Origin: Ailanthus altissimus
Lineage: Eukaryota > Streptophyta > Magnoliopsida > Sapindales > Simaroubaceae
DNA: 64,000 nt
Reading direction: 5' to 3'
Assembly (NCBI GenBank): GCA_946807835.1
Contig: OX327703.1
Coordinates: forward strand, 1,929,501-1,993,500
Shown here: piece by piece, positions 9,992-22,500 of the stretch
Position numbering within the stretch: the first letter of the stretch is position 1
Layout: every line of letters starts with the position of its first letter
The notes under the pieces: generated by a model
What the model was told of the DNA's origin: nothing
Database searches by the model: none
Seen by the model: the letters and a program-made list of their open reading frames with translations, nothing else
Program-made: the position numbers and the translations under genes

Positions 9992-10981
9992 TGTTGATGG
10001 GGGAATCGCCCTTCTTCCTGTAAGATTAAGTTAAAGCGAAGAACTCTAAGTTCAACTTTGAACTCTAATCTCTTTGTGCAGCGGAATAACCCGTATATTA
10101 AGTAAAATAGTAATAATTCAAAGCAGAAAATAAAGAGCACAACACAATTACTTATGTGGTTCGACCAATTGCTTACGTCCACGATAGATCTAAGGATCCT
10201 AACATTTCTTATTAATTTCTTAAAAATTAATAAAAAAAAACCAATAAAGAACCCTCAAAATGACCTAATATTTAGTGTACTCGTACTCTATCACGAGTAA
10301 TGAATACCTAAATGACGGTTCCACCTTAGCGCACAGCAACACTTAGTGTCTACCCAGTTCTTCCATCTGTTATAATCTCTCTTAATGCTTGATCTCAACT
10401 AAAGGGTTTACAAGTATTTATATAGGTGTTATTTTGTGCCTACTAGCCCTATTCCTTATTAGAGTAAGAGTTTACTTATTTTGAAAATCCTAAATTTTCC
10501 GAAATTCAAAATTCGGATAAAAAACAGACTTTTTCTTGCTCTGGCGCTGCGGCACTCAGCCCTGGGGGCTGCAGCATTGGCCTTTATTTCCAGCTCCATG
10601 CTTTTGCTCTCTTCCTTCATGTTTTTGAGTCCCGTTTCACTTCTCCCTTCGTGTCCCACATGTCCTAGACTTTCCCATATGTGTTCCATACGTTCTAAAT
10701 TTCTTGTAACTCTCCTATTTGATATTCATCTCAATTCTTGTCTAAACAAGATTGTTGAATCACTAAATCTTCAATGAACCCTTCCTTGATTCAAAATCTT
10801 TCAAATAAAAAAGTTTCTAGATCCGATTCACACCAATACTCTATCACCTAGAGTTGAGTTCAGTTAAGTCTCCACCAAGACTTAACTTTTCCTAGGTTAG
10901 TGACTTTAGTCTCCAAAGGCATTCGTGCACCTTGCATAGGGTATGGATGCATTGTACTCGTTTTCAACCCTCATCACCTCA
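9992..10981 (-). repeat. 3' LTR of the gag-only copia (LTR-2)
   Basis: It begins TGTTGATGGGG on the plus strand and ends CACCTCA, giving TGAGGTG...CATCAACA on the minus strand. It is the inverted match of LTR-1 (6638-7656) and parallel to LTR-3. The GC-rich block is at 10541-10580. A TATA-like sequence on the minus strand lies near 10420. Confidence 0.8.
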
Positions 10982-11221
10982 GTAAGCACGATTTGGATGT
11001 CGCCTAGTGGTCTGTATTATCTCGACACCCCGTGTTGGGCCACTTATAGCCATCCCAGTAAATACATAGAGCCCTTCATTGTGCTTCTTACCCTAAAACC
11101 TTCTAGGTCCGTTTTCAACCTTCAATTTTTTTTTCTCTCTAACCGATACCCCTCCTCATCGAACTTGCTTAGGGATATCAAGTTCCTTCTCAGATTAGGA
11201 ACATGTCTTACACTATGTAAG
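10982..11221 (-). pseudogene. Copia protease/pre-integrase remnant
   Basis: Minus-strand frames contain remnants such as LTLCKTCS and NLISLSK-like text followed by GLYVFTG-like text, typical of the segment between copia protease and integrase. Several frames are needed to read it. It is cut at 11221 by the solo LTR and fused at 10982 directly to LTR-2. Confidence 0.55.
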
Positions 11222-13297
11222 TGTTAGATCTAATATACGTATGGATGTATGCAAGTGCTATTGTATCTATTGCCTAAATACATATCAAATACATTTTAAA
11301 GTCTAACAGAAGCATGAAACTTGCAATAAATACAATAAATACAATATATTGATCATATTAATATATTAACAGTATAGAGAACTTACCATATATGTAACAT
11401 TATACACGTATTTTCTCGAAGTCCGCATGAAGACCAACTCGCGTGCAGCTCTAATCACCAACTCGGTGGGCTTGGTGAGCTAGAACAGCAGCCCGATATC
11501 CTGCATAGGATTAACTTTTAATCCAAAAAATGGTTGGGTATGTGTTTATATCATTTTCTCCAAAAGAATAAGAAATGGAGAGTGAAGCAATTCTCAATTG
11601 CTTTTAAGACACAATAGGGAAAAATGAAACAGTTTCATTTTTTCCTATTTTTTTTCTTTTTCTTCTTTTTCTTTCTTTTTTCTCTTTCTCTCCATTTCCC
11701 TTCTCCTCTTTTCTTGGCCAAATGGCCAAATTCACACATCACTTCTCTCCTCTCTCTTTCTTTATATATATATAATATAAATAATAATATTATAATATAT
11801 AAATAATAATATTATAATAATATAATATAATAATATATTATATAATATAAAAAGAGAGATATTTGATTATTTAATAATTAAATAATCAAAATGAGAAATA
11901 ACTATTTTACCCCTCATAAATAGTTAACAAGTTCACCCCCTGGTGGGTTCCACCAAATCTCACACTTGGGTAAACTCAATTGAGAGTCTATAATACGCTA
12001 TGTGTCATTATACAATTAGTAAATAATAATTATTGACTAATTGTTGTATTTAACACTTAAATACAGACACGCACGTATTCCCGTGGTAGTGCTGAATATT
12101 ATTGGATTAAACAATTTAATCTAGCACGCTGCCCCAGTGCACAATGAGTACACTCCATATCACGAGACTCTCTAGGTCCTACGCCCGATTCATCAAATGG
12201 AACTATTTCATGAGTCCATGAGCAATGCCCCACGCACACGTCACAGATATTACAAATCAGCGCGTTGAATTATACAAGTTGAGGTTACAACGCATATGTA
12301 TAGTCCTTTCGTCATGATATCCTGGATGTGCAGGGATATAGATAATCCCCTAGTGCTCATCCATGTCTTATCTTCAGACTCGTATCTCACTGAACAATAT
12401 GCGCAAACTCTTTTGCCATTTTGTTCTACCATGACGGAACTCTTTCCAGATATTGACACTTGTAGTCACAAGATTTTCTAAGATACAGTCTCGAAACATC
12501 TAGATATCAAACTCCCTATACGAGCTGACGGATCCCATAGCTGTATACACCGGACTCCATGAGCATTGGACTATACCCAGCGACACCCAGCAGTCACACC
12601 ATGAAAGGTCTGTGACATACGTGGAACCAAAGTATGGTGGATCATTTACAAGCCCACTGTGGCACTCAGGTCAAAGGACCACGTATACTACTCAACTCGT
12701 GAGGACCCTTCGTTGACGGCTTATATAGGATGTCTATCGGAGGCCCTTGTGAGTCTGTCCCATATCCAATCCTAACTGAATACCCATATGTCAATACGAG
12801 CTCTAAGCTTACAATCGGCTAGGAATGACCATCTATACCATATAGGTACGACATATGCTGATCTATATAAAAAGATATCCACCGACAGACCAGCATCGGC
12901 AGAAATAGATCAAGGACAATTATTTAAAAATATACTTGCGTAACATGCATTTCTTGGCACCCGATTGCAACTATTGTAACTATGCAGTTACTATTATATT
13001 CCTAGGTTTATGTCCTATTACAGACAAGGCTTCAACTCTTGGATCTACTGAGTATTATAACCAGCTAACACTTAGCTGTGTTAACATTTAGCAATATATG
13101 TCTCAGTATGGCTAACTATGAGCCCTTATCTAAACTCATTTAAATTTGATCTAAACTCTTTCAGATCTACAATGTCTATAACGTTACATTGCATAGTACC
13201 ATATAAGTTGGTATTAATGATTTAATAAGAATGTTACTTGTATAAATATACAAGTATATGTACATTCAGGGATGACACGTAAGTACCGACCCTAACA
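11222..13297 (-). mobile_element. Solo LTR, 2,076 bp, with target-site duplication (copy A)
   Basis: The ends are TGTTAGATCT and ACCCTAACA, flanked on both sides by GTAAG (11217-11221 and 13298-13302), a clean 5-bp target duplication. Two other copies of the family lie at 39965-41092 and 62742-64000. In the last copy a tRNA-Met primer site abuts the TGTTGG end on the minus strand, so the family reads on the minus strand here. The copy includes a pyrimidine-rich run, an (AT)-rich stretch at 11761-11850 and a perfect 29-nt palindrome at 11862-11890. The small ORFs in it have no recognisable content. Confidence 0.88.
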
Positions 13298-13482
13298 GTA
13301 AGTCCTTAGTTTCTATACCTTGCATCCTTCGCCTTATTTCACCAACTCTCATGATCTCACAAGTCAAGTCATTCTCTATTAGAGCTTGACTCTCTTCTCT
13401 TTGTAGTTGCCAAACATCGATCTGTACACATATGGATGTTGTACCCCGAATTTAGTTTTCATTTGCCAGCATACTTTCCCCT

Positions 13483-14261
13483 TCAGGCTACTAACGTGTC
13501 AACAACTTCGGTATCTTCTCCAAGAGTACCGATTGCAGCCCACCCTCCTTGGCCATTTGATTTCGGACAATCCTTTACAAAGTGCCATTTCTTATTACAA
13601 AGGAAACACTTCTTAGATCTCCCCCTTGATTGGTTACTCTTCTTTCCTTGTGCAAGCAATACTACTCTACTCTTGGACTCCAATCTCTTTGTCAATTCTT
13701 TTGAGTTCAATGATGCCTTAACGTCATTCATTGTTAAGGACTCCTTACCATGCAGCAGCGTATCCACAAAGCTCTCATAGCTCTTCAGCAACGAACTTAA
13801 CAGGATTATGGCATTGGCTTCATCCTTAGTCTTGATGTCCAATTGCTTAAGACTTATGATGATCTTATTGAACTCGTCAATATGAGCTCTTAATGAAGAT
13901 CCATCGTGCATTGGTAACTGATGTAGTTTCTTCTTCCCAAGAAGTTTATTTGTAAGAGACTTCTTCATGTATAGTACCTCGGTCTCTTCTATAGCTTCAA
14001 AACGGTTTCTTCATCACCAATTTCCTATAATACTTCATTGCTCAACGCTAAAATTATGGTACTGTGAGCATTTTTTTGAATCGTGTTCTAATCTTTTTGC
14101 CTAGACTTTAAGGTTTTCGTCCCTTCTCTAGTTAAGGAACTGGCTTCCTCAAATGTTAAGTCTAGCCATTCCTTCATTAGTAGAGCCATAATTTTTTTCC
14201 TTTAAAGATTCAAGTCATTCATCCTATTGAACTTATCTATTTCTTGCTTGATTGCAACCAT
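13483..14261 (-). pseudogene. Copia gag polyprotein
   Basis: Starts MVAIKQEIDKFNRMNDLNL at 14261. The first 100 codons carry stops (for example after MNDLNL). The rest is open from 13968 to 13483 (161 residues): KKSLTNKLLGKKKL, SSLRAHIDEFNKIIISLKQL and an intact zinc knuckle CFLCNKKWHFVKDC (CX2CX4HX4C). It is a UBN2-type gag. No protease follows before the inserted solo LTR. Confidence 0.88.
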
Positions 14262-14293
14262 GGTTTAAATACCCCAGGTGTATATTATCAAAC

Positions 14294-14309
14294 CTTAACT
14301 CTGATATTA
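14294..14309 (-). other. Primer binding site (tRNA-Met), degenerate
   Basis: The minus strand reads TAATATCAGAGTTAAG 3 nt after the LTR-3 end, compared with the plant initiator tRNA-Met site TGGTATCAGAG. Confidence 0.65.
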
Positions 14310-14312
14310 GTT

Positions 14313-15165
14313 TGTTGATGGAGGAATCGCCATTCTCCCATGAGATTAGGTTAAAGCGCAGAACCCCAAGTTCAACCTTGAACCCTAACTTTTTTGTGCA
14401 GCGGAATAATCTGTATATAAAGTAAAATAGTAAGAATTCAAAGAAAAAATAAAGAGTACAACATAATCACTTACGTGGTTCGGCCAATTGCCTATATCCA
14501 CGGGAGATCCTAAGATCCTAGCCTCTTTTATTAACTCCCTAGAGATTTTACAAGGAAAACCCAATGAAGAACCCTAAAAAGGATCTAATGTTTAGTGTAG
14601 CCTTACTCTACCACAAGCAATGAACACCCAAACGACGGTTCCACCCTAGTGCACACAAGCACTTAGTATCTACCCAGTTTTTCTTTCTGTTAGAGTCTCT
14701 CTTAATGCTTAATCTCAACTAAAGAGTTTACAAGTGTTTATATAGGGATTATTTCGTGCCTACTAGCCTTATTCCTTATTAGAGTAAAAGTCCATTTATT
14801 TTGGAAGTCCTAAATTTTCTAAAACTCAAAATTCGGATTAAAAATAGAATATCTCCCCGCTCTGGTGCCATAGCACTGAGGTCTTAGCACTGCAGCCTTG
14901 AGTTTTAACGCGTCCAGCGCCGAGACACTGAATTCTGATTTGAGCGCCGCGGCGTTGGCCTCTGTTCCAGCTCTACGCTTTTTCTCACTTCCTTCGCGTA
15001 TTTGAGTTCCATTTTACTTTCTCCTTCGTGTCCCACATGTTCTAGACTTCCGCATACATGTCTCACACGTTTTAAACTTCTTATGACTCTCAACTTTAAT
15101 ATTCATCTCAAGTATTTTTTAAATAAGATTGTTGAATTACCAAATTTTTAATATTATTCAAATTT
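14313..15165 (-). repeat. Truncated 5' LTR of the gag-only copia (LTR-3)
   Basis: Parallel to LTR-2 from TGTTGATGGAGG onward. Similarity is lost near 15165, so about 140 bp of U3 are missing. It contains the conserved block with the CCACGTAAGT sequence (near 14471-14502) and GC-rich dyads at 14861-14960. The junction leads into intron sequence of the SAC9 fragment. Confidence 0.75.
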
Positions 15166-15381
15166 AGAACTGTTAGAGCAACTTTAGATTTCCTAGTTAA
15201 CTGCTATTCCCGCCAAAAGTGAAAAAGAAGAATGAGAATGCTCGGTCCTCCCTTTTTGAATATGCATGTCTGTGAGTTGTCATTACTAAGTTTTTTGCAA
15301 CCTTCTCCTTTTTGGTGCTCTCTGTGTCTATCTATGCTGTTTATATTTTTCTTTGACGTGTTCCTTCCCATGCTGTTACAG

Positions 15382-16473
15382 GTACAAATCTGGGCCAGCA
15401 ATAAAATACAAAGGGAAGAAAGCTCCTCAATGGGAAAATGGGAAGTCCAATCCCTGATCACATCTTCTTCAGATCTTTATGGACCCGAAAACTCAGCTAC
15501 ACATGATAAATTACCTAGGCATATAAAATTTACTTTTAAGAATCCCGTTAGATGCCGTATTATATTGATAACTCTACGTCTTCAGAGGCCAGGTTCAGCT
15601 TCTGTTAATTTGGTGGGGGGGTGGGGGTGGCGGGGTGGGGGGACTTCAATCTTTTATCTCTGGATGAAAATGAAAACCCATTTGCAGAAGTAAGTCGACG
15701 TGCTTCTTTTGGAGGAGCAGTTGAAAGTGAACCATGTCTTCATGTCAAAAGAATTTTAGTTGTCGGAAGGCCAGTGCAAAAGGATGCGGAACTTGCATCA
15801 TCACAGATTTCTGACCAGTCGAATGTTAGAAACTGGTTGGACATAGCTCCACAGTTGAATAGGTTCAAGGTATTAATTTATCTTTCATTGCCTGTTCGCT
15901 CATAATCCCCGTTTTCTCCTACACTCCTTGCCTCTGATAATCCTCCGTTTTTTCTTTCAGGTTCCAATTGAGGCTGAGAGATTGATGGATAACGATCTTC
16001 TCGTGGAACAGTATCTTCCTCTCGCTTCACCTTCACTTTCTGGATTCCGTCTTGACGCTTTTGCTGCCATCAAGCCTAGGGTTACCCATGCGCCTTCTTC
16101 AGATTCCGATATCTGGGACACATCAATAACATGTTTAGAAGATAGACACATCTCTCCGGCTGTGTTGTATATACAAGTATCCGCACTCCAAGAACCACGC
16201 GACATGGTTGTTATTGCGGAATATCGATTGCCAGAGACTAAAGCTGGAACACCAATGTACTTCGATTTCCCACAACCGATACAAAGTCGTCGAGTCTCGT
16301 TCAAGCTTCTCGGAGATGTTACAACATTTTTAGATAACACTTCGGAATAGGACGATTCAGGTTTCAGAGCTCCAGCTGTAGCAATGGTGTTGTCTTTGTC
16401 GAATAGAATTAAGTTATATTACTACTGTGATCCTTACGAGCTTGGTAAATGGGCAAACCTTTCAGCTGTTTGA
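15382..16473 (+). pseudogene. SAC9: SAC9 phosphoinositide phosphatase, 3' gene fragment
   Basis: SAC9 is a large plant phosphoinositide phosphatase; only its last two exons are present. Exon 15382-15869 follows a pyrimidine-rich tract and TTACAG and reads VQIWASNKIQREESSSMGKW, RHIKFTFKNPVRCRI and LRLQRPGSASVN. A G-rich run at 15612-15642 then shifts the frame to DFNLLSLDEN and RRASFGGAVESEPCLH. The intron is 15870-15960 (GT-AG). The last exon, 15961-16473, reads VPIEAERLMDNDLLVEQYLP to DPYELGKWANLSAV-stop, with an in-frame TAG at 16348-16350 where other SAC9 proteins have Gln. Introns are kept, so this is a duplicated or left-behind genomic piece. The stretch 15166-15381 looks like the preceding intron. 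Confidence 0.9.
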
Positions 16474-16694
16474 TATTATTTATGGGGAGAGAAAACAGTT
16501 TTGGGTTTGATTTTATTGTATAACATCAAAATGTAACTGTGTTTATATTCATTGTTGCAGTAATGTTGTTGAAAGAGCAAAACAAATTTTCTCTGCTTTT
16601 GTTTTTTTAAAAAAAAATTAGATAAATTTTTTCAATAATATTTGAGCACTTTGATGCCATTGAATTCCCAAATCTCGTGATTCTGTTGAATTCC

Positions 16695-17006
16695 CAAATC
16701 AGAAGTAAACTTAAATTTATGGAGACGCAGAAAAATTGAGGTTGATGTATTTCACATCTAAACCTTTTCTGTTTTAGAGAAAAATTGTCGTCATTCACTG
16801 ATGGGATGTGAATGAATAATACATTAAGGTTTAGACTGGGGACCTCAACCTATTATTTATAATATTTTATTTTATTTTGGCTCATTATAAAATAAAATAA
16901 AATAATTAAGTCTCTACACATTAAAGCTCATACCATACGTGATACTTTAAAAGTTCAATAATAAATAAATTTTATTTGATCATTTTTAATGGACGACAAA
17001 ATAAAT
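16695..17006 (-). repeat. Truncated LTR of the 17919-24585 copia family
   Basis: The minus strand of this stretch matches most of the 445-bp LTR at 17919-18363 but lacks both ends. It lies about 220 bp after the SAC9 stop codon, in inverted orientation to the full element. Confidence 0.75.
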
Positions 17007-17918
17007 AAATTTTTTTAATATTCTTTGAACTTAAAAGCTAAAAAGGTTTTTTTTTTGACATATTTGGTTAAAAGAATTGTTTTTTATGTTAAAAGTTTTT
17101 TTAAATTTTTAGGTGACGTTTAGTTGTAATTAAAGAAGAGATTTTAAAAATTAAAAAAATTTATTTTTTTATTAGCAAAAATTTAAAATATGAGTTTTCA
17201 ACAATATAGTTTTTTGAGCTCTTTTTATATTGCGTATTAATACATATATCATAATAATATTTTCTTAATTTTATAGTATGCTCATAATAAAAATAAATCC
17301 TATCATATCTCCATATTCTTGTATTTAACATATCTTTATAAGGTTTACCAATTTTTTTATATCATAAATATGTAGTATTTTATTTTATTTTAGTTTTAAT
17401 TTTTATACCAAATACTATAATTTATTTAATTTGTTAATTATTATATATTAAGTTTTTTTTTGTAATTTAATAATAAATAATTACTTTTAATAATATATAA
17501 CTAAATGATCTATTACTGTAAAAATAATTAATAATCAGACGATCAATTATGTTTTTTCTAAAAGTTTTATTTTTAAAACACTATTTTTAAAAGTTTTATT
17601 TAAAAAAGCTAATGAAATGAGTTTGGTATAAATTCAAGTACAATGCTCAGTTGAGTACACTGATAATATAAAATAATTTTTAAATTAAAAAGTTTAAAAT
17701 AATTTTTATATTAAAAAGTTTGAAGTTAAAATAATATTATATTATAAATTCTTATATAATTTGTTTTTTAGTATAAACTAATCTATAAGAACTCAATTTT
17801 TATGATGATTTTTTTAATTAGATTTTCACTTAAACTAGAATAGCAAATGAACTCTTTATTTTTTTAATTATTAATTTCCTTATATTAATTCCTTGCTTGT
17901 TTATTTATTTGACTAGAA
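17007..17918. other. AT-rich spacer
   Basis: No coding frame, repeat terminus or RNA gene was recognised. The last five bases (TAGAA) are the left target duplication of the copia element that follows. Confidence 0.5.
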
Positions 17919-18363
17919 TGTTGGGTATTATATATTAAAGTAGGCCTACATATATCAATTAATTGTACATTATTGGTTATCTATTTTGTTGTTCATTAAA
18001 AGTGATCAAATAAAATTTATTTATTATTGAACTTTTAAAGTATCACGTATGGTATGGGCTTTAATGTGTAGAGACCTAATTATTTTATTTTATTTTATAA
18101 TGGGCCAAAATAAAATAAAATATTATAAATAATAGGTTGAGGTCCCCAGTCTAAGTCTTAATGTATTATTCATTCACATCCCATCAGTGAGTGACGATAA
18201 TTTTTCTCTAAAACAGAAAAGGTTTAAATGTAGAATGCATCAACCTCAATTTTTCTGTGTCTCCATGGATTTAAGTCTATTTCTGATTTTATTCTTCTTG
18301 ATGATTTAACATGAGATCCTCACTATAATAATTCTTTCACTAATTAAATTTTTTTATTTAATA
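17919..18363 (+). repeat. 5' LTR of copia element
   Basis: 445 bp; begins TGTTGGGTATTATATATT. The last bases (TTTAATA) correspond to ATCCAACA of the 3' copy, so its CA end is mutated. Confidence 0.9.
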
Positions 18364-18365
18364 AG

Positions 18366-18378
18366 TAGTATCAGAGTC
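18366..18378 (+). other. Primer binding site (tRNA-Met)
   Basis: TAGTATCAGAGTC, two differences from the usual TGGTATCAGAGCC, 2 nt after the LTR. Confidence 0.8.
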
Positions 18379-19584
18379 ACCTCTTATTGAATCATTAAAA
18401 TTAAATTATGAGATGTGAATTGTCCGAATTATATTGAAAAATTATGACTGCATGCCTAATTAATAAAAAAAAAGATATGCGGCATGCAGTTAATTCGCAA
18501 CACAAAAAAAAAAGAAAAAAAAAGAAAAAGGTAATTCATCAATGCCTTATATATATTATATGCAGAATTGATTTGTCTTTATATATATATATTATATTAT
18601 ATTATATTATATTAATATTCGCTAGGCTCCGAATCATCAGTGCATTGAATGAATTGCATCTAAAAACCATGAATGATAAAATTTTCTATCCATTGATGGC
18701 TACGCATTTAACCGAAAAGGTGGTAATTGAATGCAATTTTGTTTTTTGCATTTAATTTAGAAAAAAAAGGGATAAAGTTAAATTTTATTTAAAGTTAAAT
18801 TGATAATACTAAATTTGATGGGATTCTTTTTTAATTGTGGTGCACGTCTGGTAGTTAGTGTTCACAAATTTTAAGAGTTTATTAGGTCAATTTTATATGA
18901 CCCATAAAGATTTTATAGGGCCCAAATTTTTTCTACCCAACATACTGGTCAAATTAAGTGAGTTAGGATGGACTTGAGTCTATTTTGGATTTAGGCTATT
19001 GAATGAAGATTAGGGTTTAAGTAATTAGAAAATGTTAAGCTTGACCTAATTCAACCACTCCGGTCCCTACCCATTCTGGTCCCGTCTTAATTTTGACATG
19101 ATTTAATCGTTGACTGTTGAATTTGACCATTTTATTTTTTCTTCATTTTCCTATAAACTAATATCTAGTATTTTAAAATAAATTAAATTGAATTAAAATG
19201 CCACCAAAGTGACATCTTTAATGCAGATTTATTTATTTTTGAAATATGTGAGTATTATTAAAGAAAATAAATAATTGTGTTTAAATTTATGCAGAAAATA
19301 ATTGGCTCAAAGAAAGATTATTTTTTGGCCAGATAATAAACACATGTGACAGTAAATATGTGATAAACTTTGACATTTTCTATGCATATAATATGTCGGT
19401 CCAAATAAAAGCGTATTATTGGTATGATCTATTATCAATATGTTTTATCCTAGTTTTTAGAGTACCATTTACAAATTGTTATTTCTGTCCAAAGACTAAA
19501 TAGTAATGTTGTGTTTGGTATCTTATAATGGCCCAATTATTATATCTTATGCTATGCGTGTATATGAATGCATGATTAAATGAC
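18379..19584 (+). other. Leader region of the copia element
   Basis: AT-rich, with a simple repeat of TATAT/TATTA units near 18571-18616 and A-rich runs near 18503. No coding content was recognised before the gag remnant. Confidence 0.5.
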
Positions 19585-22500
19585 ATGGTTATTGATTGTG
19601 AGTTTTTTTATTTATTCTATACAGTAAATGCTTCTTCTATATCTGTCAACTTGAACAACATTTCAGTGCTTAACGACACTAATTTCAAGAAATGGAAGGA
19701 GCACATTACCATTGTGCTTGGGTGTATGGATCTAGATTATGCAATTCGGATGGAAGAACCTCCCGCCTCTACTGATAGCAGTACTGTTGAACAAATGGCA
19801 CTTTATGAAAAATGAGAGCGTTCTAACCGCATGAGTCTGATGATCATAAAGTACTCTATTCCAGATACAATCACGGACATAGTGCCTGAGGAAGAAAATG
19901 CTAAAAAGTTTCTGAACTAAATAACAGATCGATTCGCTAGTAATGAAAAGGTCGAAACAAGCACAATTTTGTCTAAGCTTGTTTCAATACGGTATAAAGG
20001 CAAATGAAATATAAGAGAGTACATTATAGAAATGTCTAATCTTGTTACAAGATTAAGGGTACTAAAGTTAGAGTTGTCTGATGACATTCTCATGCACCTG
20101 ATCTTGATCTCTCTTCCTGTATAATACAGTTATTTAAAGATCAGTTATAATACTTAAAAGGAGAAATGGACTCTTAATGAGCTCATTGCTCAATGTGTAC
20201 AAGAGGAAGAGAGATTGAAATAAGAAAAGATAGAGAGTGCTTATTTAGCAACTTCTTCCAATGACAATGCTACCAACAAGAATAAGAAATGGAATAATAA
20301 AGGAAAAAGAGCTATAGACATTGGAACTTCACAGCCTAAGATGCAAAAGAAACAAAATACTGAAATCTCATATTACTTTTGCAAGAAAGTTAGACATGTG
20401 AAAAAAGATTGTTCCAAGTATGCAAAATGGCTAGACAAAAGGAGTAAACTTCTCAACTTTGTTTGTTTAGAAGTTAATTTGGCTTTAGTATCAAGTCACA
20501 CTTGGTGGATAGATACAAGTGCAACTACTCACATAAGTGTGACTATGCAGAGTTGTCAAAGGAGCTGACCACCAACTAATGTTGAAAGATTCATCTATGT
20601 AGATGATGGTAACAAGGCTCTTGTTGAGGCAATTGAATTTTTTAGATTACAACTAAAATCTGATTTTTATTTAGATTTGCATAAGACTTTTTATGTACCT
20701 TTATTTAGACAGAATTTAATTTCTATTTCTTGTTTGGACAAATTCAGTTACTCTTATTCTTTTGAAAATGAAAAGTTTAGTCTCTTTTAGAATTCAAATA
20801 TTATTGGTATCAGTTATTTAGTTAATAATTTATATCAATTGAATCTTCATGCCTTACAAATTAATGAAACCTTGCATGTAAGCAATTATGGTATAAAACG
20901 CAAATTAATTAATGAGAATTCTTATATGTTATGGTATAAGCGTTTAGGACACATTTCTAAACAAAGAATTCAAAAGCTTGTGTCAGAAGAAATTCTAAAT
21001 TTTCTTGATTTTTTAGATTTTAAAATATGTATTGAATGCATTAAGGAAAAACAAACAAACATTAGAAAAGTTGGTGCTAACATGAGTTCAAACGTCTTGG
21101 AATTAATTCATACTGATATTTGTGATCCATTTCTTATGACTTCCTAGAATGGTCAATAATATTTTATTACGTTCATAGATGATTGTTCTCGTTATGGTAT
21201 TTATACTTAATTCATGAGAAGTCTCAATCATTGAATATTTTTAAAGCCTATAAAGCTGAAGTCGAAAATTAGCTTGGCAAGAAAATTAAAGTCGTTAAAT
21301 CTGACCGTGGTGGTGAGTTCTATGGCAGATATGACGGATCAGGTGAACAACGTCTAGGCCCCTTTTGCAAGATATTTGCAAGAATGTGGCATTGTTCCTC
21401 AATACACCATGTTGGGGACTCTAAGTCAAAATAGTGTAGCTAAGAGACGAAATCGGACCCTAAAGGATATAGTTAGAAGTATGATAAATCATTCTTTTTT
21501 ATCAAAATCTCTTTATGGTGAAGCCTTAAAGACTGTAGTATATATCCTTAATTGAGTTTCAAGTAAAGCAGTAGCTAAAACCCCATATGAACTATGAACT
21601 AGAAAGAAGCCTAGTATTAGGCATTTGTATGTCTGAGGTTGTCTAGCTAAGGCTAAGCCATACAGGCCTAATTAAAGAAAGTTAGACTCAAGAACAGTAA
21701 GCTACTACTTTGTTGGATACTCGAAAAGATTGAAGGGTTTTAAGTTTTTTGATCCCTCAAGCAAATCATTTTTCGAGGTAGGAAATGCTAAGTTCATTGA
21801 GGATGTTGAATATAGTGGGAGTGCTAAACTCAGGAACATTGTATTTGAAGAGGAATATGTAACTATTCCTAATATTGCAATTGATAATGGTCAGGTAATT
21901 GCACCTGTCATTATGCTAGATGCAAATACAGATAATCAAGACGTTTTTGAGATACCTCCCACTAATATTAAAGAACCTGCTCCTACTCATGTAGAGGAGC
22001 AACAACAACAACCTCGGCTGGAAGTGTCATTAAAGAGATCTACCAGGGAAAGGAAATCAACAATTTCAGATGATTATGTTGTGTATCTCTAAGAACATGA
22101 GTTTGATATAGTATTGAAAGATGATCCAATAACTTTCAGACAAGTCAAACAAAGTGTGAACTCCCAGAAATGGATCGATGCCATGAAAGATGAGATGAAA
22201 TCAATGCAAGACAATGATGTTTGAGATCTTGTCGAATTACCTAAAGGAGCGAAACCAATTGGTTGTAAATAAATTTTTAAAACTAAATGAGATTCGAAAG
22301 GCAATGTCGAAAGATATAAGGCACGTCTAGTCACAAAAGGTTTCACTTAAAAGGAAGGCATTGATTATAAAGAGACTTTCTCTCCAGTTTCATCAAAAGA
22401 CTCTTTTAGAATTATTATAGCCCTTGTAGCTCATTATGATTTAGAGCTACATCAAATGAACATAAAGATTGCGTTTCTCAATGGCAATGTTAAAGAAACC

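Larger units (their letters stand above)
9992..15165 (-). mobile_element. Gag-only, internally deleted copia element
   Basis: Minus-strand order: truncated 5' LTR (15165-14313), degenerate tRNA-Met primer site (14309-14294), gag (14261-13483), a piece of protease/pre-integrase (about 11221-10982), 3' LTR (10981-9992). Without the nested solo LTR at 11222-13297 the internal region is only about 1.25 kb. Integrase, RT and RNase H are absent and no polypurine tract precedes the 3' LTR, so a deletion fused the pre-integrase region to the LTR. The 5' LTR is cut where the SAC9 fragment begins. Confidence 0.75.

Noticed and set aside
10481..10777. 98-residue ORF in LTR-2
   Set aside because: Chance frame within an LTR, not conserved in the sister LTRs.
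11624..12481. Small ORFs in the 2-kb solo LTR
   Set aside because: Low-complexity or chance frames in non-coding LTR sequence; copies B and C do not keep them.
15232..15381. ATG-started extension upstream of the SAC9 exon
   Set aside because: It is intron sequence; an acceptor precedes 15382 and SAC9 similarity starts exactly there.
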